The notes: generated by a model from the sequence alone, not told the origin. A DNA stretch of 64,000 nt from Massilia sp. H-1 (GCA_024703915.1 CP087969.1:2666001-2730000); one strand, 5' to 3'; shown: positions 41,369 to 51,832, counted from the first letter of the stretch. Translations and numbers: made by a program.

Positions 41369-42813
41369 ATGAAACGACATCAATTATCGATCCTGGCGAC
41401 GGTGCTGGTCACCAGCATGCTGGTAAGCTGCGGCGGCAGCGAGGCGGGCAAGGAGCCGACGGCGACCAAGCTGCTGGCGACGACAGCGGCGTCCTGCTCT
41501 GCGTGGAGCGCGAGCGCCGTGTACACGCTGGGCATGTGCGTGGTCTATCAAAACAAGGTGTACAAGGCCAAGTGGTGGACGCAGGGGAACGTACCCGGTA
41601 CCGAGCAGTGGGGGCCGTGGGAGCTGACGACGGATACGCCGACGCCGACGCCGACGCCGACACCAACGCCAACTCCGACACCGACACCTACGCCGACGCC
41701 AACGCCGAACCCGGGCACCGTCCCGACCAAGGCCCAGGCGCAGGCGCGTGAAGCGCAGCTGACCGACAACGCCTTCTTCCGCACGATGAAAGCGTCGCTG
41801 CGCACGCTGGACAACACGTCGCTGGAGCAGGTGACGCCGGGGCGCAGTGCGAATCCGATCAACGTGCGGCGGGTGGAGCGGCTGCTGCCGTCGGCACGCT
41901 GGGATTTCTACTTCCCGGTGCGCGAGTCGAGCTACACGTATCAGCGCTTCCTGCAGGCGGTGGCCAAATTCCCGGCGCTGTGCGACGACTACAGCGACGG
42001 GCGCAACGCCGACGCCATCTGCAAGCACGCGCTGGCGACGATGTTCGCGCACTTCACGCAGGAGACGGGCGACCACAACGCGAGCAGTCCGGTGCCGCAG
42101 TGGCGCCAGGGCCTGACCTATCTGCGCGAGCTAGGCTGCAACGAGACTGGCGCGGGTTGCGGCTACAACGCCGAATGTGCGGATCCGGTGTTCAACGCGG
42201 TCTGGACCTGCGGTAAGAACCCGGACGGCTCGTACAAGAAGTATTTCGGGCGCGGTGCCAAGCAGCTCTCGTACAACTACAACTACGGACCGTTCTCGCA
42301 AGTGATGTTCGCGGGTGACCAGTCGGTACTGCTGCGCGATCCGGACAAGGTCGCATCGACCTGGCTGAACCTGGCCTCGGCGACCTTCTTCTTCGTGTAC
42401 CCGCAGCCGCCGAAACCGTCGATGCTGCACGTGATCGACGGTACCTGGGTGCCGAATGCGGCAGACAAGGCTGCTTAAGCGCGGGGAACAACTTCGCCAC
42501 CACGATCATGATCATCAACGCCGAGTGCGGCGGCGGGACCGAGCGGCAGGCCGCGCAGAACCGGATCGACTACTACAAGCAGTTTGCCGCGGGGCTGGGC
42601 TGGGATGTCGGCAGCGAGCAGCTGTCGTGTGCGACGATGCAGCGATTCGGCCCGGGCAGCTCGGCCGCGTACAACATCTACTGGGAAAAGAACTGGAACG
42701 ACGGCGGGCAATACCAGTGCCAGCTGGTGAACTACCAGACCCCGTACAGCGCGCTCATCCCAGACAACTACGTCAAGTGCGTGCAAGACAACTGGAAAGT
42801 CACCCTCCCCTGA
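41369..42813 (+). CDS. GH19 chitinase, lipoprotein with CBM5/12-like module
   Basis: Lipobox LVSC near residue 20, then a CBM module (CSAWSASAVYTLG...KAKWWTQGNVPGTEQWGPWEL) nearly identical to that of the second GH18 enzyme, a Pro-Thr linker, and a GH19 catalytic domain. FAHFTQETGDHNAS carries the catalytic Glu; YKKYFGRGAKQLSYNYNYGPFSQ is the second GH19 signature; IMIINAECGGG follows. One break at 42473-42480 (GCTTAAGC for KAAGAGNNF) is the only interruption. GH19 enzymes invert the anomeric centre, complementing the retaining GH18 enzymes next door. Confidence 0.93.
41636..41711 (+). repeat. (ACNCCG)n Pro-Thr linker tract in the GH19 gene
   Basis: About 12 degenerate hexamers encode the Pro-Thr linker between the binding module and catalytic domain. 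Confidence 0.9.
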
Positions 42814-42816
42814 CAA

Positions 42817-43050
42817 CCGGGGTCAGACCTCAATTCTGCAATTCGGGGTCAGACCTCAATTTCGCAACATTCGGAGGCTAAAACTTGCTGCAACACAGGG
42901 GTCAGACCACTTTTTCCGAACAGGAGAAGTGGTGCTGACCCCTTTTGGGAAAAAGTGGTCTGACCCCGGTTGTGGGGCAACTTTTAGAGGGCAAAAACTT
43001 TCAGAATGGAGGTCTGACCCCGAATTGCAGAATTGAGGTCTGACCCCGGT
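42817..43050. repeat. nested inverted-repeat cassette with GGGGTCAGACC cores
   Basis: Six copies of GGGGTCAGACC are present: three forward (42819, 42845, 42898) and three reverse (ending 42967, 43021, 43047). The outer 39-base arms (42819-42857 and 43009-43047) are perfect reverse complements; inner arms around GGGGTCAGACCACTTTTTCC (42898-42917 and 42948-42967) are another pair. The whole can fold into nested cruciforms. The same core occurs at 14.3 kb. It resembles REP/REPIN elements mobilised by RAYT transposases. No gene is inside. Confidence 0.88.
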
Positions 43051-43074
43051 TTTGGTGCGGGTCTTGCTGCGGGG

Positions 43075-44033
43075 TCAGAGGGCGAGGCGGGCGCGGGCGG
43101 CGTCGTATTCGCGTTTCAGGCGGGCCACCATTTCGGCGACGGTCGGGACGTCGTCCATCATGCCCACGCCCTGGCCTGCGCCCCAGATGTCGCGCCAGGC
43201 TTTGGCAGGTGCCGTCGCCGAAACTCATCTTCGATTTGTCCGACTCCGGCAGCGCGTCCGGGTCCAGGCCTAGGCGTTGACGATCGATTTTTTCAGGTAG
43301 TTGCCGTGCACGCCGGTGAACAGGTTGGTGTACACGATGTCCGCCGCCGCCGATTCGACAATCGCTTCGCAGGTAGCCTTCGGTGACGTTCGATTCCTGC
43401 GTGGCCAGCCAGCGCGATCCGATATACGCGAAGTCGGCACCCATCGCTTGCGCGGCCAAAATGCCGTCGCCGGTGGCGATCGATCCGGACAGCGCAACCG
43501 GACCGCTGAAGAATTTGCGCACTTCGCCAACCAGCGCGAACGGCGACAGGGGACCGGCATGGCCGCCCGCACCGGCCGCCACCAGAATCAGGCCGTCCAC
43601 GCCCGCTTCCAGCGCTTTTTGCGCGTGCCGGATCGAGACCACGTCATGCAGCACGATGCCGCCATAGCTGTGGATCGCGTCCAGCATTTCCTTGGGCGGC
43701 GCGCGCAGCGAGGAGATGATGATCGGGACCTGGTGTTTCACGCACATCTCGACGTCGTGCTCGAGCCGCTCGTTCGACTGGTGCACGATCTGGTTCACGG
43801 CGATCGGACCAACCTTGGCGCCCGGATTGGCGGCCCGGTAGTCATCCAGCTCGCGCTTGAGATCCGTCAGCCAGGTGTCGAGCTGCGCCGCCGGGCGCGT
43901 TGAGCGCCGGGAAGGAGCCGACGATGCTTAGGCTTTGCACTGCGCCGCGACCAGCGCCGGACCGCTGGCGATGAACATGGGCGAGACCAATGACGGGAAG
44001 GGACAGGTTTTGCAGCGCGACAGGCAGGGCCAT
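43075..44033 (-). CDS. nitronate monooxygenase (2-nitropropane dioxygenase family)
   Basis: FMN-dependent TIM-barrel enzyme of about 318 residues that oxidises alkyl nitronates. Features: SLPVIGSPMFIASGPALVAAQCKAGIVGSFPALNARP, IAVNQIVHQSNERLEHDV, GVDGLILVAAGAGGHAG, PVALSGSIATGDGILAAQAMGADFAYIGSRW and AGQGVGMMDDVPTVAEMVARL. The frame breaks near 43970, 43924-43930 (GCTTAGGC), 43900, 43375, 43268 (GCCTAGGC) and 43215. The stop lies inside a GGGGTCAGAG copy of the adjacent repeat family. Confidence 0.88.
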
Positions 44034-44125
44034 GACATTCTCGCAGTCGAAAAAATGGAGGGGAAAATCAGCTTCCGGCCATTATAGTGCGAAAAAAGTA
44101 CGATCGTGCTGGAATTGTGATGGTT

Positions 44126-45056
44126 CAGAGGTCGGCGTTGCGCAGCCAGCCGTCCTCGCGCCTGGCGGCAGCCGCCCCGCACCAGCGACTGAACCGCCCA
44201 TTCGGCCAGCTCGGCCGGACTGTGCGCCAGGAAGCGGCGGCGCGCGCCTTCGATCACGGGATTGGTTGCGAACATGGTAGGCAGCGCGGCCAGTTCAGAA
44301 CTGCTGACGCTCGAGCAGCAGGAATTTGAGCATGACCTTGACCGCGTTTTCGGCGTTGCGCACCGGGTCTCCCTGCAGGTAGTCCAGGCGCGAAAACGCG
44401 CGCCCCAGCGCCTCTTTGACGTCGGTGAACGGCGCGCCATGGCCCGGTATCACCAGGCGCACGTCGAGCGTGTCGATCAGCGCCAGCGTGGCGCGCGCTT
44501 CGGCAAAGCCGGATTCGCCTTCCAGTTCGGGGAAGATGACGCCGAAGCCGTTGCGCCACAGGGCGTCGGCCGAGATCAGGATCGCTTCGCGCGCACAGTA
44601 GAAAATGAGCGAGTGCGGATCGTGCCCGGGGGCGGCCAGCGCCTGCCATTCCAGGCCGCCCAGCGTGAGCAGGTCGCCGCTGGCGATGGTGCTGTCGAAG
44701 CTGGAAGCGGGTGCACTGCTGGCCGGTCGCGCGGTAGCTGAGCGCTTCCTCGTCCCAGACGCGGACCTTGTCCGCCTCGGCCGCCGGGATCGCGGTGCTG
44801 CAGCCATAGCGCGCCTGCAGCGCCGCATTGCCGCCGCAGTGATCCGAATGCAGGTGGGTGTTGATCACGCGGTCCAGTACGCGCCCGCCCAGCGCGTGTT
44901 CGACCAGCGCCAGCGTTTGCGGCGCGTGGATCAGGTAGCCGGTGTCGACCAGCGCGGTCTCGTCGTCGCCGATGAACAGCACGTTGTTCGACGACAGCCA
45001 GCCGCGCTCGAAGACGCGCATCGATGCTTAAGCAGCCCGAGCACGTTGCCGCTCAT
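44126..45056 (-). CDS. MBL-fold metallohydrolase
   Basis: A metallo-beta-lactamase-fold hydrolase of about 310 residues: NTHLHSDHCGGNAAL is the HxHxDH motif; PGHDPHSLIFYCAREAILISADALW and VIPGHGAPFTDV supply the later His and Asp ligands. After correcting GCTTAAGC at 45026-45033, the start is MSGNVLGLPASMRVFERGWLSSNNVLF and overlaps the upstream membrane-protein stop as ATGA. Further slips lie near 44707 and 44300. Probably a small-molecule thioesterase- or lactonase-type enzyme; substrate unknown. It is the last gene of a five-gene overlapping operon. Confidence 0.86.
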
Positions 45057-45496
45057 TTTTTGGCCTGGAAGGCGAGCGAGATTTTCGCGAACTCGATCAG
45101 CACTTCCTGGGTGCCGCCGTTGAAGGTCATGAAGGCGTTCCCGGTCCGAACCACCATCCGCGGCGGGAACAGCCATCCCATGTAGGGAATGCCGATCATC
45201 TTCGCGCTGCGCACCTGGTCCCATTCGACCCGCTTGTCGTACAGCCAGGTCTGGCGGATGCCGCCATGGCGTCGATGGTGGTGCGCGCGCAGGAACCAGT
45301 AATAGCTCACGCCCAGCATCAGCAAGGCCAGCGCCAGCAGCGCCTTCACGCCCAGGCCGAACGAGAGCATCGGGAAGCGCCACACGACGCTGGCGCCGTA
45401 CACGGTCAGCAGCACGGTGAGGAGGGTGGCGACGACTTTGAAGCCGCCGCTGTACGAAGGGCCGCTCACGTCATGTTCGGGCTGATAGAAGTTCAT
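45053..45496 (-). CDS. small membrane protein, 147 aa
   Basis: Two hydrophobic segments (about residues 20-40 and 48-68) are followed by a soluble C-terminal region (TWLYDKRVEWDQVRSAKMIGIPYMGWLFPPRMVVRTGNAF) resembling bacterial PH-like membrane-associated domains. The frame is intact. Start and stop overlap both neighbours by four bases. No named family recognised with confidence. Confidence 0.75.
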   Translation of the reverse strand: MNFYQPEHDVSGPSYSGGFKVVATLLTVLLTVYGASVVWRFPMLSFGLGVKALLALALLMLGVSYYWFLRAHHHRRHGGIRQTWLYDKRVEWDQVRSAKMIGIPYMGWLFPPRMVVRTGNAFMTFNGGTQEVLIEFAKISLAFQAKK

Positions 45497-45687
45497 TTGA
45501 ACTCCAGCGTCGCTTCACGGCGCCGGATCTCGGCCCATACGGCGCGCTTGTAGTCGTCGTCGGCCCGGCTCCAGGCGATGATTTCATCGATGGTGCGCAT
45601 GCAGCCGCGGCACAAGCCGGTATCGGGCGCCATTTCGCACAAGCTGATGCACGGCGACGGTACCGGGGTTTTCATTTCGGGGGTCAT
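45493..45687 (-). CDS. DUF1289 family protein
   Basis: A 64-residue protein with the DUF1289 cysteine pattern PCISLCEMAPDTGLCRGCMRTIDEI, which probably binds a metal. The frame is intact. It overlaps the membrane-protein gene downstream and the thioesterase stop upstream by ATGA-type junctions, so it is translated within the operon. Confidence 0.9.
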   Translation of the reverse strand: MTPEMKTPVPSPCISLCEMAPDTGLCRGCMRTIDEIIAWSRADDDYKRAVWAEIRRREATLEFK

Positions 45688-46105
45688 GCCAGCTTCCTTT
45701 TTTGTTCGAGCTTCGCGCCAAAGCGCACCGGATCAATCACATGCCGCTCGTGCGTGCCTTCGCAGATGCGGTCCACGTCGTCCCATGCTTCGACCTTGAA
45801 CAGCACGCGCTACCCGCCACTTCCAGCACTTCGCCCTTGATGCGCAGGGTCATGCCGGGCGGGGTCGGGGCGAAGTGGACGAAGTTGACCATGGTGCCCA
45901 GGCTTTGTTCGCGCGGCCAGTCGAGGTAGGGCATCATGCCGTTCACGCAGGCCAGTTCCATCATGCCGACCATGTAGCCGGTGGCCAGCACGTCGGGCAT
46001 GTCGAGGCAGAAGGCGGTGTCGTGGTACAGCTGCGGCACGGTGGCGCGCGGCAGCACCGCGTAGGTCCATTCAAACTGCAGACCGGGCTGGAAATCGGGA
46101 CTCAT
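45684..46105 (-). CDS. hotdog-fold thioesterase, FlK-like
   Basis: About 139 residues: MSPDFQPGLQFEWTYAVLPRATVPQLYHD, DMPDVLATGYMVGMMELACVNGMMPYL and SLGTMVNFVHFAPTPPGMTLRIKGEVLEV match FlK-type hotdog thioesterases. A two-base slip near 45810 separates the last third, which reads FKVEAWDDVDRICEGTHERHVIDPVRF. It overlaps DUF1289 downstream and the VOC gene upstream. It may hydrolyse an acyl-CoA or similar thioester. Confidence 0.82.
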
Positions 46106-46466
46106 GCGGCGATCAGCTCCACGCGGTTGCCGAACGGGTCGGCGATGGTCACGCGGCGCCACTGCCGCCCACCTCGTCCTCGGTTTTCAGCGCCACGCCA
46201 AGCTGCGCCAGACGGGCGGCGAAGGCGCCAAAGTCGTTCACGATCAGCGCGGGATGGGCTTTTTTGCGGCCTGGAAGTCGCTGTCGGCGCCCAGGTGGAG
46301 CTGGGCGGCGCCGCACTGGAACCAGGCGCCGCCGCACACAGGCGAGTACCGCGGGCTTGGGGATTTCGGCCAGGCCCAGCACGCCGCTGTAGAACTGGCG
46401 CGCGATGTCTTCCGCGCCCACCGGCATGGCGATCTGAATGTGATCGATTCCTGTAATAAATGCCAT
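46102..46466 (-). CDS. VOC (glyoxalase/bleomycin resistance) family protein
   Basis: Starts MAFITGIDHIQIAMPVGAEDIARQFYSGVLGLAEIPKP, the first vicinal-oxygen-chelate strand with its metal His, and ends TIADPFGNRVELIA with the second metal Glu. Slips near 46157, 46262 and 46330 are bridged to about 120 residues. It heads a minus-strand operon of five genes joined by four-base overlaps. Substrate unknown. Confidence 0.83.
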
Positions 46467-46599
46467 GCTCGCTCCGCTGTATCCCGAATCCCACATTATC
46501 GCATTGAGGCGAATCGCGCTTGATCTTCACCGCCGGATCGGTAGACTACCATCCATACAGATGGTAAGTGGATGCCACAAGGATGTTCTTTGGAGATTG

Positions 46600-47015
46600 A
46601 TGGGTATGCAGGACGGTAAGCCGAAACTTTCCGAATCGGAAAAGATCACAATCAATCTGGGCCTGATCGACCTGGGCCAGATCGATTTGCTGGTGAACGA
46701 AGGATTTTATTCAAACCGCACCGATCTTATCCGGACAGCGATTCGGAATCAGTTGAACACCCATGCCGACGTCGTCAAGCAGACCGTTGCGCGCAAGAGC
46801 CTGGTGCTGGGCATGCACCACTATTCGCGCGCGGACCTGGAGGCGGCGCAGAAAGCGGGCGAGCGCCTTCAGATCCAGGTACTCGGCATGGCCAGTATCG
46901 CCAGCGATGTGCCGGTAGAACTGGCGCTGGCGACCATTGAATCGATTTTCGTACTCAGGAGCGCTGCACGCCAGCAACGCCGTCAAGGCAGCCCTGGCCA
47001 GGGCGCATCCAGTAG
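46600..47015 (+). CDS. ribbon-helix-helix/CopG-like regulator
   Basis: GGAGATTG precedes the ATG. The N-terminal segment ESEKITINLGLIDLGQIDLLVNEGFYSNRTDLIRTAIRNQL has the strand-helix-helix pattern of ribbon-helix-helix DNA-binding proteins, and a C-terminal domain (RADLEAAQKAGERLQIQVLGMASIASDVPVELALATIESI) follows. Slips near 46960 and 47000 make the end uncertain; I place the stop at 47015, giving about 138 residues. It lies directly before a depolymerase-type esterase and may regulate it. Confidence 0.7.
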
Positions 47016-47035
47016 CACTTACTTGGGATTGCCTT

Positions 47036-48218
47036 ATGAAATTCAATGAACGGCTGATGGCGCAGATGCGCGCGGCCACCAGCAACCTTTCCAGGGGCCA
47101 GGGCGCCAAAGCGGCCACGGCAGCCATCCAGGATGCGCTGAAGATCCTGTCGCCTAAAAAAACGGCAACGGAAGCGGCGGCGCCCGTCATGCGCGACATC
47201 AATCCGCCGCCCATGCCGGGCACAGTACCGCTGAAGGGCTTCACGATGCCCTCGTTCGAGCTGCCAGGCGGCCTGGGCGGGACCATGTCGCCCCCGCCCT
47301 CCCTGCCCGGGCAATTTATTGACGGCAGCTACAGCAATGCGGCAGGCAGCCGCGACTACAAATTGTATGTGCCGAACAGTTATACCAGCGCGCCCATGCC
47401 GCTGGTCGTGATGCTGCACGGCTGCACCCAGGATCCGGACGACTTCGCGCGCGGCACGCAGATGAACTTGCTGGCCGAGGAGCTCCATTGCTTCGTCGTC
47501 TATCCGGCCCAGTCGCAGCAAGCCAATCCTTCGCGCTGCTGGAACTGGTTCAGCGAGATCGATCAGCAGCGCGGCCAGGGCGAGCCGTCCATCATTGCTT
47601 AAGCATTACCGAGACCATCATTCGCAATCACAATGTGGACCAGCGCCAGGTCTACGTGGCCGGGCTGTCAGTAGAAGGGTGCCATGGCCACCATCATGGG
47701 CACGCTGTATCCGGATCTGTATGCCGCGGTCGGCGTCCACTCGGGCCTGCCGTTCGCGTCGGCCCACGATTTGCCATCGGCGCTGGCGGCCATGAAGGGC
47801 AATGCTTAGGCCCCACGCCGTCCAACGCCAGGCCGATCCCCATCATCGTCTTCCATGGCGACAAGGATACGACCGTGCATCCCGCCAATGGCGACGCGCT
47901 GATCCAGCAAGGCACGCCCGGCCAGGCCAGGGCGACGCTGGTGGAACCGGGCCGCGTGCCGCATGGCCACGCCTACACCCGGACCGTCCATCAGCGCGAG
48001 GATGGCACGCCGCACGCCGAGCAATGGCTGATTCACGGTGCTTAAGCCACGCCTGGTCGGGCGGCAGCGCGCATGGCAGTTACACCGATGGCAAGGGCCC
48101 GGACGCGAGCCGCGAAATGATGCGTTTCTTCCAGACCCGGCGCGGCTGGAAGTCAGCGCGCGGTCAGCAGGCTGCGAATGGCGGAGGGCAGCGTATCGAG
48201 CAACACGGCCTCGGCTAA
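47036..48218 (+). CDS. PHB depolymerase-family esterase
   Basis: An alpha/beta-hydrolase of the extracellular PHB depolymerase/feruloyl esterase (LpqC) group. After an N-terminal helical segment and a Pro-rich stretch come [37 protein letters not shown] (oxyanion HGC), [34 protein letters not shown] (catalytic Ser), [11 protein letters not shown] (Asp) and GAGHAWSGGS (His). Breaks at 47597-47604, 47801-47808 and 48040-48047 (GCTTAAGC or GCTTAGGC) and near 47668 lie in conserved AG dipeptides. The C-terminal end is uncertain because it overlaps the convergent DUF3592 gene. No clear signal peptide is seen. Confidence 0.87.
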
Positions 48219-48907
48219 GCCGGGCCACGTCGTACACCAGGGGCTCCTGCGCCTCGTCGCCCAGCTTGCTGGTTTCATGGGTGGAAACGCAGGCTTCGTG
48301 CAGCCTGCCGTCGCCGGAGCGGAACTGGAAAAACACCTTGTAGACGGTCTGGTCGTTGATTTTGGTGCTGGTCGCTACTTTCCTGACCACCTGTCCTGTC
48401 GTCAGTACGCCGTTCTGCACCAGGTGGCGCGCTTGCCGGTAGCGCTTGAGGGCGAACATCAGCATCGCCAGGCCGATCGCGGGAAAAATCGCGATCAGCA
48501 GGGCGACATGCAGGCCGAACGGCGCCCGTCCCATGCCTTCCAGGTGCGACGTTCCCGGATCGCGCGCGAGATACAGGACGGTCACCGGACTGCCTTCAAC
48601 GTCGCCGCTGTCGGTATCGAAGGAAATGCCCTCGAAGCTGGCGGCACCGACCTGGTAACGGTAGGCGTATTCGTAGATGCGCTGCTTGTTGCTCGACGCG
48701 CCGGTCGGGCTTTTGGCGACCAGCCTAGGCCCTCGGTTCGTGGATTGTGGCTGCTGAACACGAATGGCGACGTAAAGTCGACCGAACTGGCGAACACGAG
48801 AAAGAACAGGATGCCGCCGAAGAAGAACGGGATGCCGAACCACGCCATCGGATGGCTAAAAAGATCCCGCGTTTCAGGCTCGCCGTCAGCGGGCGCGCCT
48901 CAGTCAT
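48153..48907 (-). CDS. DUF3592-domain membrane protein
   Basis: A bitopic-type protein: a first membrane segment (MAWFGIPFFFGGILFFLVFAS), a soluble DUF3592 domain with IYEYAYRYQVGAASFEGISF and SPVTVLYLARDPGTSHLEG, a second membrane segment (LHVALLIAIFPAIGLAMLMF) and a second, similar soluble region (TGQVVRKV...VYKVFFQFRSGDG, EPLVYD). Slips near 48855, 48724 (GCCTAGGC) and 48213 (GCTAAGCC) are bridged. Function unknown. Confidence 0.72.
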
Positions 48908-49170
48908 GGACCGCGCGCGAAATACCATTTCATGCCCAGCACGCAAGAAGCGAGCAGCAAGGTCACGCCATTGGCAATGACGACCGGCCAGGATTGCAGC
49001 GCCAGCCCGTACAGCAGCCACAGCGCCACGCCGAGGATGAAAATCAGATACATGCCGGACGAAATGCCGGGTGCGCCGCGCTCGCGCCACACCATCAGCA
49101 CCTGCGGAATGAAAGCGCCGGTCGTGCAGAAGGCGGCGGCGAAACCGAGGTGGTTGACATCCAAATTCAT
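48904..49170 (-). CDS. SemiSWEET-type sugar transporter (PQ-loop)
   Basis: An 88-residue protein with three membrane helices and the PQ motif in CTTGAFIPQVLMVWRERGAPGISSGMYLIF. SemiSWEETs work as dimers for sugar movement. The frame is intact. The stop overlaps the start of the DUF3592 gene (ATGA), so the two are co-translated. Confidence 0.88.
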   Translation of the reverse strand: MNLDVNHLGFAAAFCTTGAFIPQVLMVWRERGAPGISSGMYLIFILGVALWLLYGLALQSWPVVIANGVTLLLASCVLGMKWYFARGP

Positions 49171-49203
49171 CCGGGAACTTTCTTTGACTGCGGCAGACGC
49201 CAA

Positions 49204-49636
49204 TTATAGTTCAGGGAGAAAAGAGGAATCGAGCGTATCGGTGATGCTCCATGGAAGCTGTTGCGGGAATTCGTCGATGCCCGTCTCGCGCGCGGCGATC
49301 TCGACCGCGTCTTCCCAGACATCGTCCAGCCATTCGGGGTCGTGCAGCGACGGTTTCAGGCCGGGCGACTTGTCCAGCGCGCGGATGATACGGCGGCGCT
49401 GATTGCGGATCGTGCGCAGCCAGCTGTTGCAGCGGCACGCAGGCTGGTACTGCCACTTGAGCAGATGCGCCAGCAGCACGGCCGCACGACTGCCAAGTTC
49501 ACGCGCTTCCGCCCTCCCCACGGCCTCGATCTCCTCGGCGAGATGGTCGACATCGAGCGCCTGCCACTGGCGCGCGCAACAGCGCGGCCTGGGTGACTGC
49601 CCAGGCAACAATGTCGTCGTCATAGAGATTGCTCAT
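49204..49636 (-). CDS. DUF29 family protein
   Basis: About 143 residues: SNLYDDDIVAWAVTQAALLRA, DVDHLAEEIEAVGRAEARELGSRAAVLLAHLLKWQYQP, SWLRTIRNQRRRIIRALDKSPGLKP and DVWEDAVEIAARETGI match DUF29, a helical family of unknown function common in cyanobacteria and proteobacteria. One slip near 49575 separates the first 22 residues from the rest. Confidence 0.85.
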
Positions 49637-49692
49637 CGCGCCCTCCCATATCAGCATCGTGACATGGCCAGCGCGCCCTTGGCGTGGTCCGC

Positions 49693-49890
49693 TCAATCGT
49701 CCGCGGGCAAATCCGGGGAACTTTTTGCTGTCGTTTCGATATGCTGCTTCAGGCAGGCCGGGCACCAGCAGCTGGCCGCGCCGCCGGGCACCGCCACCAC
49801 CGGCGGCAAGGTGGTGCACCAGCACGGACCGGGGATGCCATCGGCCATGGCGCAGCCGAAGGAAGCGCCGCAGCGGCTGCAGGTGCTCAC
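49693..49890 (-). CDS. cysteine-rich CWC family protein
   Basis: A GTG start at 49890 overlaps the stop of the zinc-finger gene (GTGA). The 65-residue protein has CSRCGASFGCAM, PCWCTTLPP and CWCPACLKQHI, the CWC-family cysteine pattern, probably binding zinc. It is the third gene of the sigma-factor cassette. Frame intact. Confidence 0.85.
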   Translation of the reverse strand: MSTCSRCGASFGCAMADGIPGPCWCTTLPPVVAVPGGAASCWCPACLKQHIETTAKSSPDLPADD

Positions 49891-50084
49891 GGCTGCTTGT
49901 CCCCGGGCGGACCCTGGCGCATCGCGCGGCGCAGCAAGTCCATCTGCCCGTTGAAACGGGTACAGGCTTCGCACACGATCAGGTGCAGACGCATGCGGGT
50001 GCGCTCGACGATGCTCAGCTCGCGGTCCATCCCCTCGGAGACGAGACGGTGTACTTCGCGGCAAGTTGGTTTAATGCTATCCAT
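49887..50084 (-). CDS. zf-HC2 domain protein (anti-sigma-like zinc finger)
   Basis: A 65-residue protein with the HxxxCxxC-type zinc-finger pattern CREVHRLVSEGMD and HLIVCEACTRF seen in zinc-binding anti-sigma domains. No membrane segment follows, so it would be a soluble anti-sigma factor. It starts 13 bases after the sigma-factor stop. It most likely restrains that sigma factor; this is inference from family and position. Confidence 0.85.
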   Translation of the reverse strand: MDSIKPTCREVHRLVSEGMDRELSIVERTRMRLHLIVCEACTRFNGQMDLLRRAMRQGPPGDKQP

Positions 50085-50096
50085 TGTGTCCCTGTC

Positions 50097-50676
50097 AGCG
50101 CGGCGCGTGGGTGCAGAACCAGTTCAAGTCCAGGCATTCGCGCAGGCGGAGCCGTGCGCGATACAGCATCACCCAGGCATTAGCCGATGTAATCGCCAAT
50201 TCCTTACAAATTTCATCGGTGTCCAGTTCCAGCCATTCGCGCATCATGAAGATGCGCGCGGTCTGGGCTTAAGCAATTTTTCGAGGCAAACCTCTAACAC
50301 CCGGAAAAAGTCCTTCTGTTCCAGCGTGCCGTCCGGATTGCCCCAGGCGCGCGGCTGTTCGACCGTGTGGCCGTCGGCGGCAAACAGGGCGTCGATGGCG
50401 TCGTCCTCGGACTGCTCGTCGCAGGTCTCGATCTGGCGCTCGCGGGTGGCCAGGCGCAGATTGTCGATGATCTTGAACTTCAGAATGCCCGTCACATAGG
50501 TGCGCAGCGACGACTGGCCGATGGAAGCGCTCCGGCTTTTCCAGCACCGCGATCAGCGCGTCCTGTACGGCATCTTCGGCCAGCGCTTCATTCCGAAGCT
50601 GCAATTGTGCAAAACGGACAAGCTGGGGCCGCATCGCTTCGAGCTGGCGGTGGAGGGTAAGGGGGTCGGTGTTCAT
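50097..50676 (-). CDS. ECF-type RNA polymerase sigma factor
   Basis: About 192 residues. Region 2 is RPQLVRFAQLQLRNEALAEDAVQDALIAVLEKPERF and region 4 is ARIFMMREWLELDTDEICKELAITSANAWVMLYRARLRLREC. The frame slips near 50520 and at 50267-50274 (GCTTAAGC, start of region 4). A zinc-finger anti-sigma-like gene and a CWC gene follow on the same transcript. The combination is typical of a redox- or metal-responsive ECF module; its regulon is unknown. Confidence 0.9.
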
Positions 50677-50703
50677 TTGGCGATCAGCCTAACGGATCAG
50701 GAA

Positions 50704-51717
<1,014 letters not shown>

Positions 51718-51724
51718 AACAATT

Positions 51725-51742
51725 CGGCGCAGTTCTGCGCCG
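51725..51742. other. short hairpin between argB and tRNA-Thr
   Basis: GGCGCAG and CTGCGCC form a perfect 7-base stem with a 2-base loop but no T run follows. It could mark the argB mRNA end or a processing site before the tRNA. Confidence 0.4.
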
Positions 51743-51750
51743 TCAGTACT

Positions 51751-51825
<75 letters not shown>

Positions 51826-51832
51826 CTCCCCC

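Noticed and set aside
42817..43050. CRISPR array or terminator
   Set aside because: Units are inverted as well as direct, spacing is irregular, and there is no T tract; a REPIN-like cassette fits better.
51725..51742. Rho-independent terminator after argB
   Set aside because: The hairpin is perfect but short and lacks a T run, so it is only listed as a hairpin.
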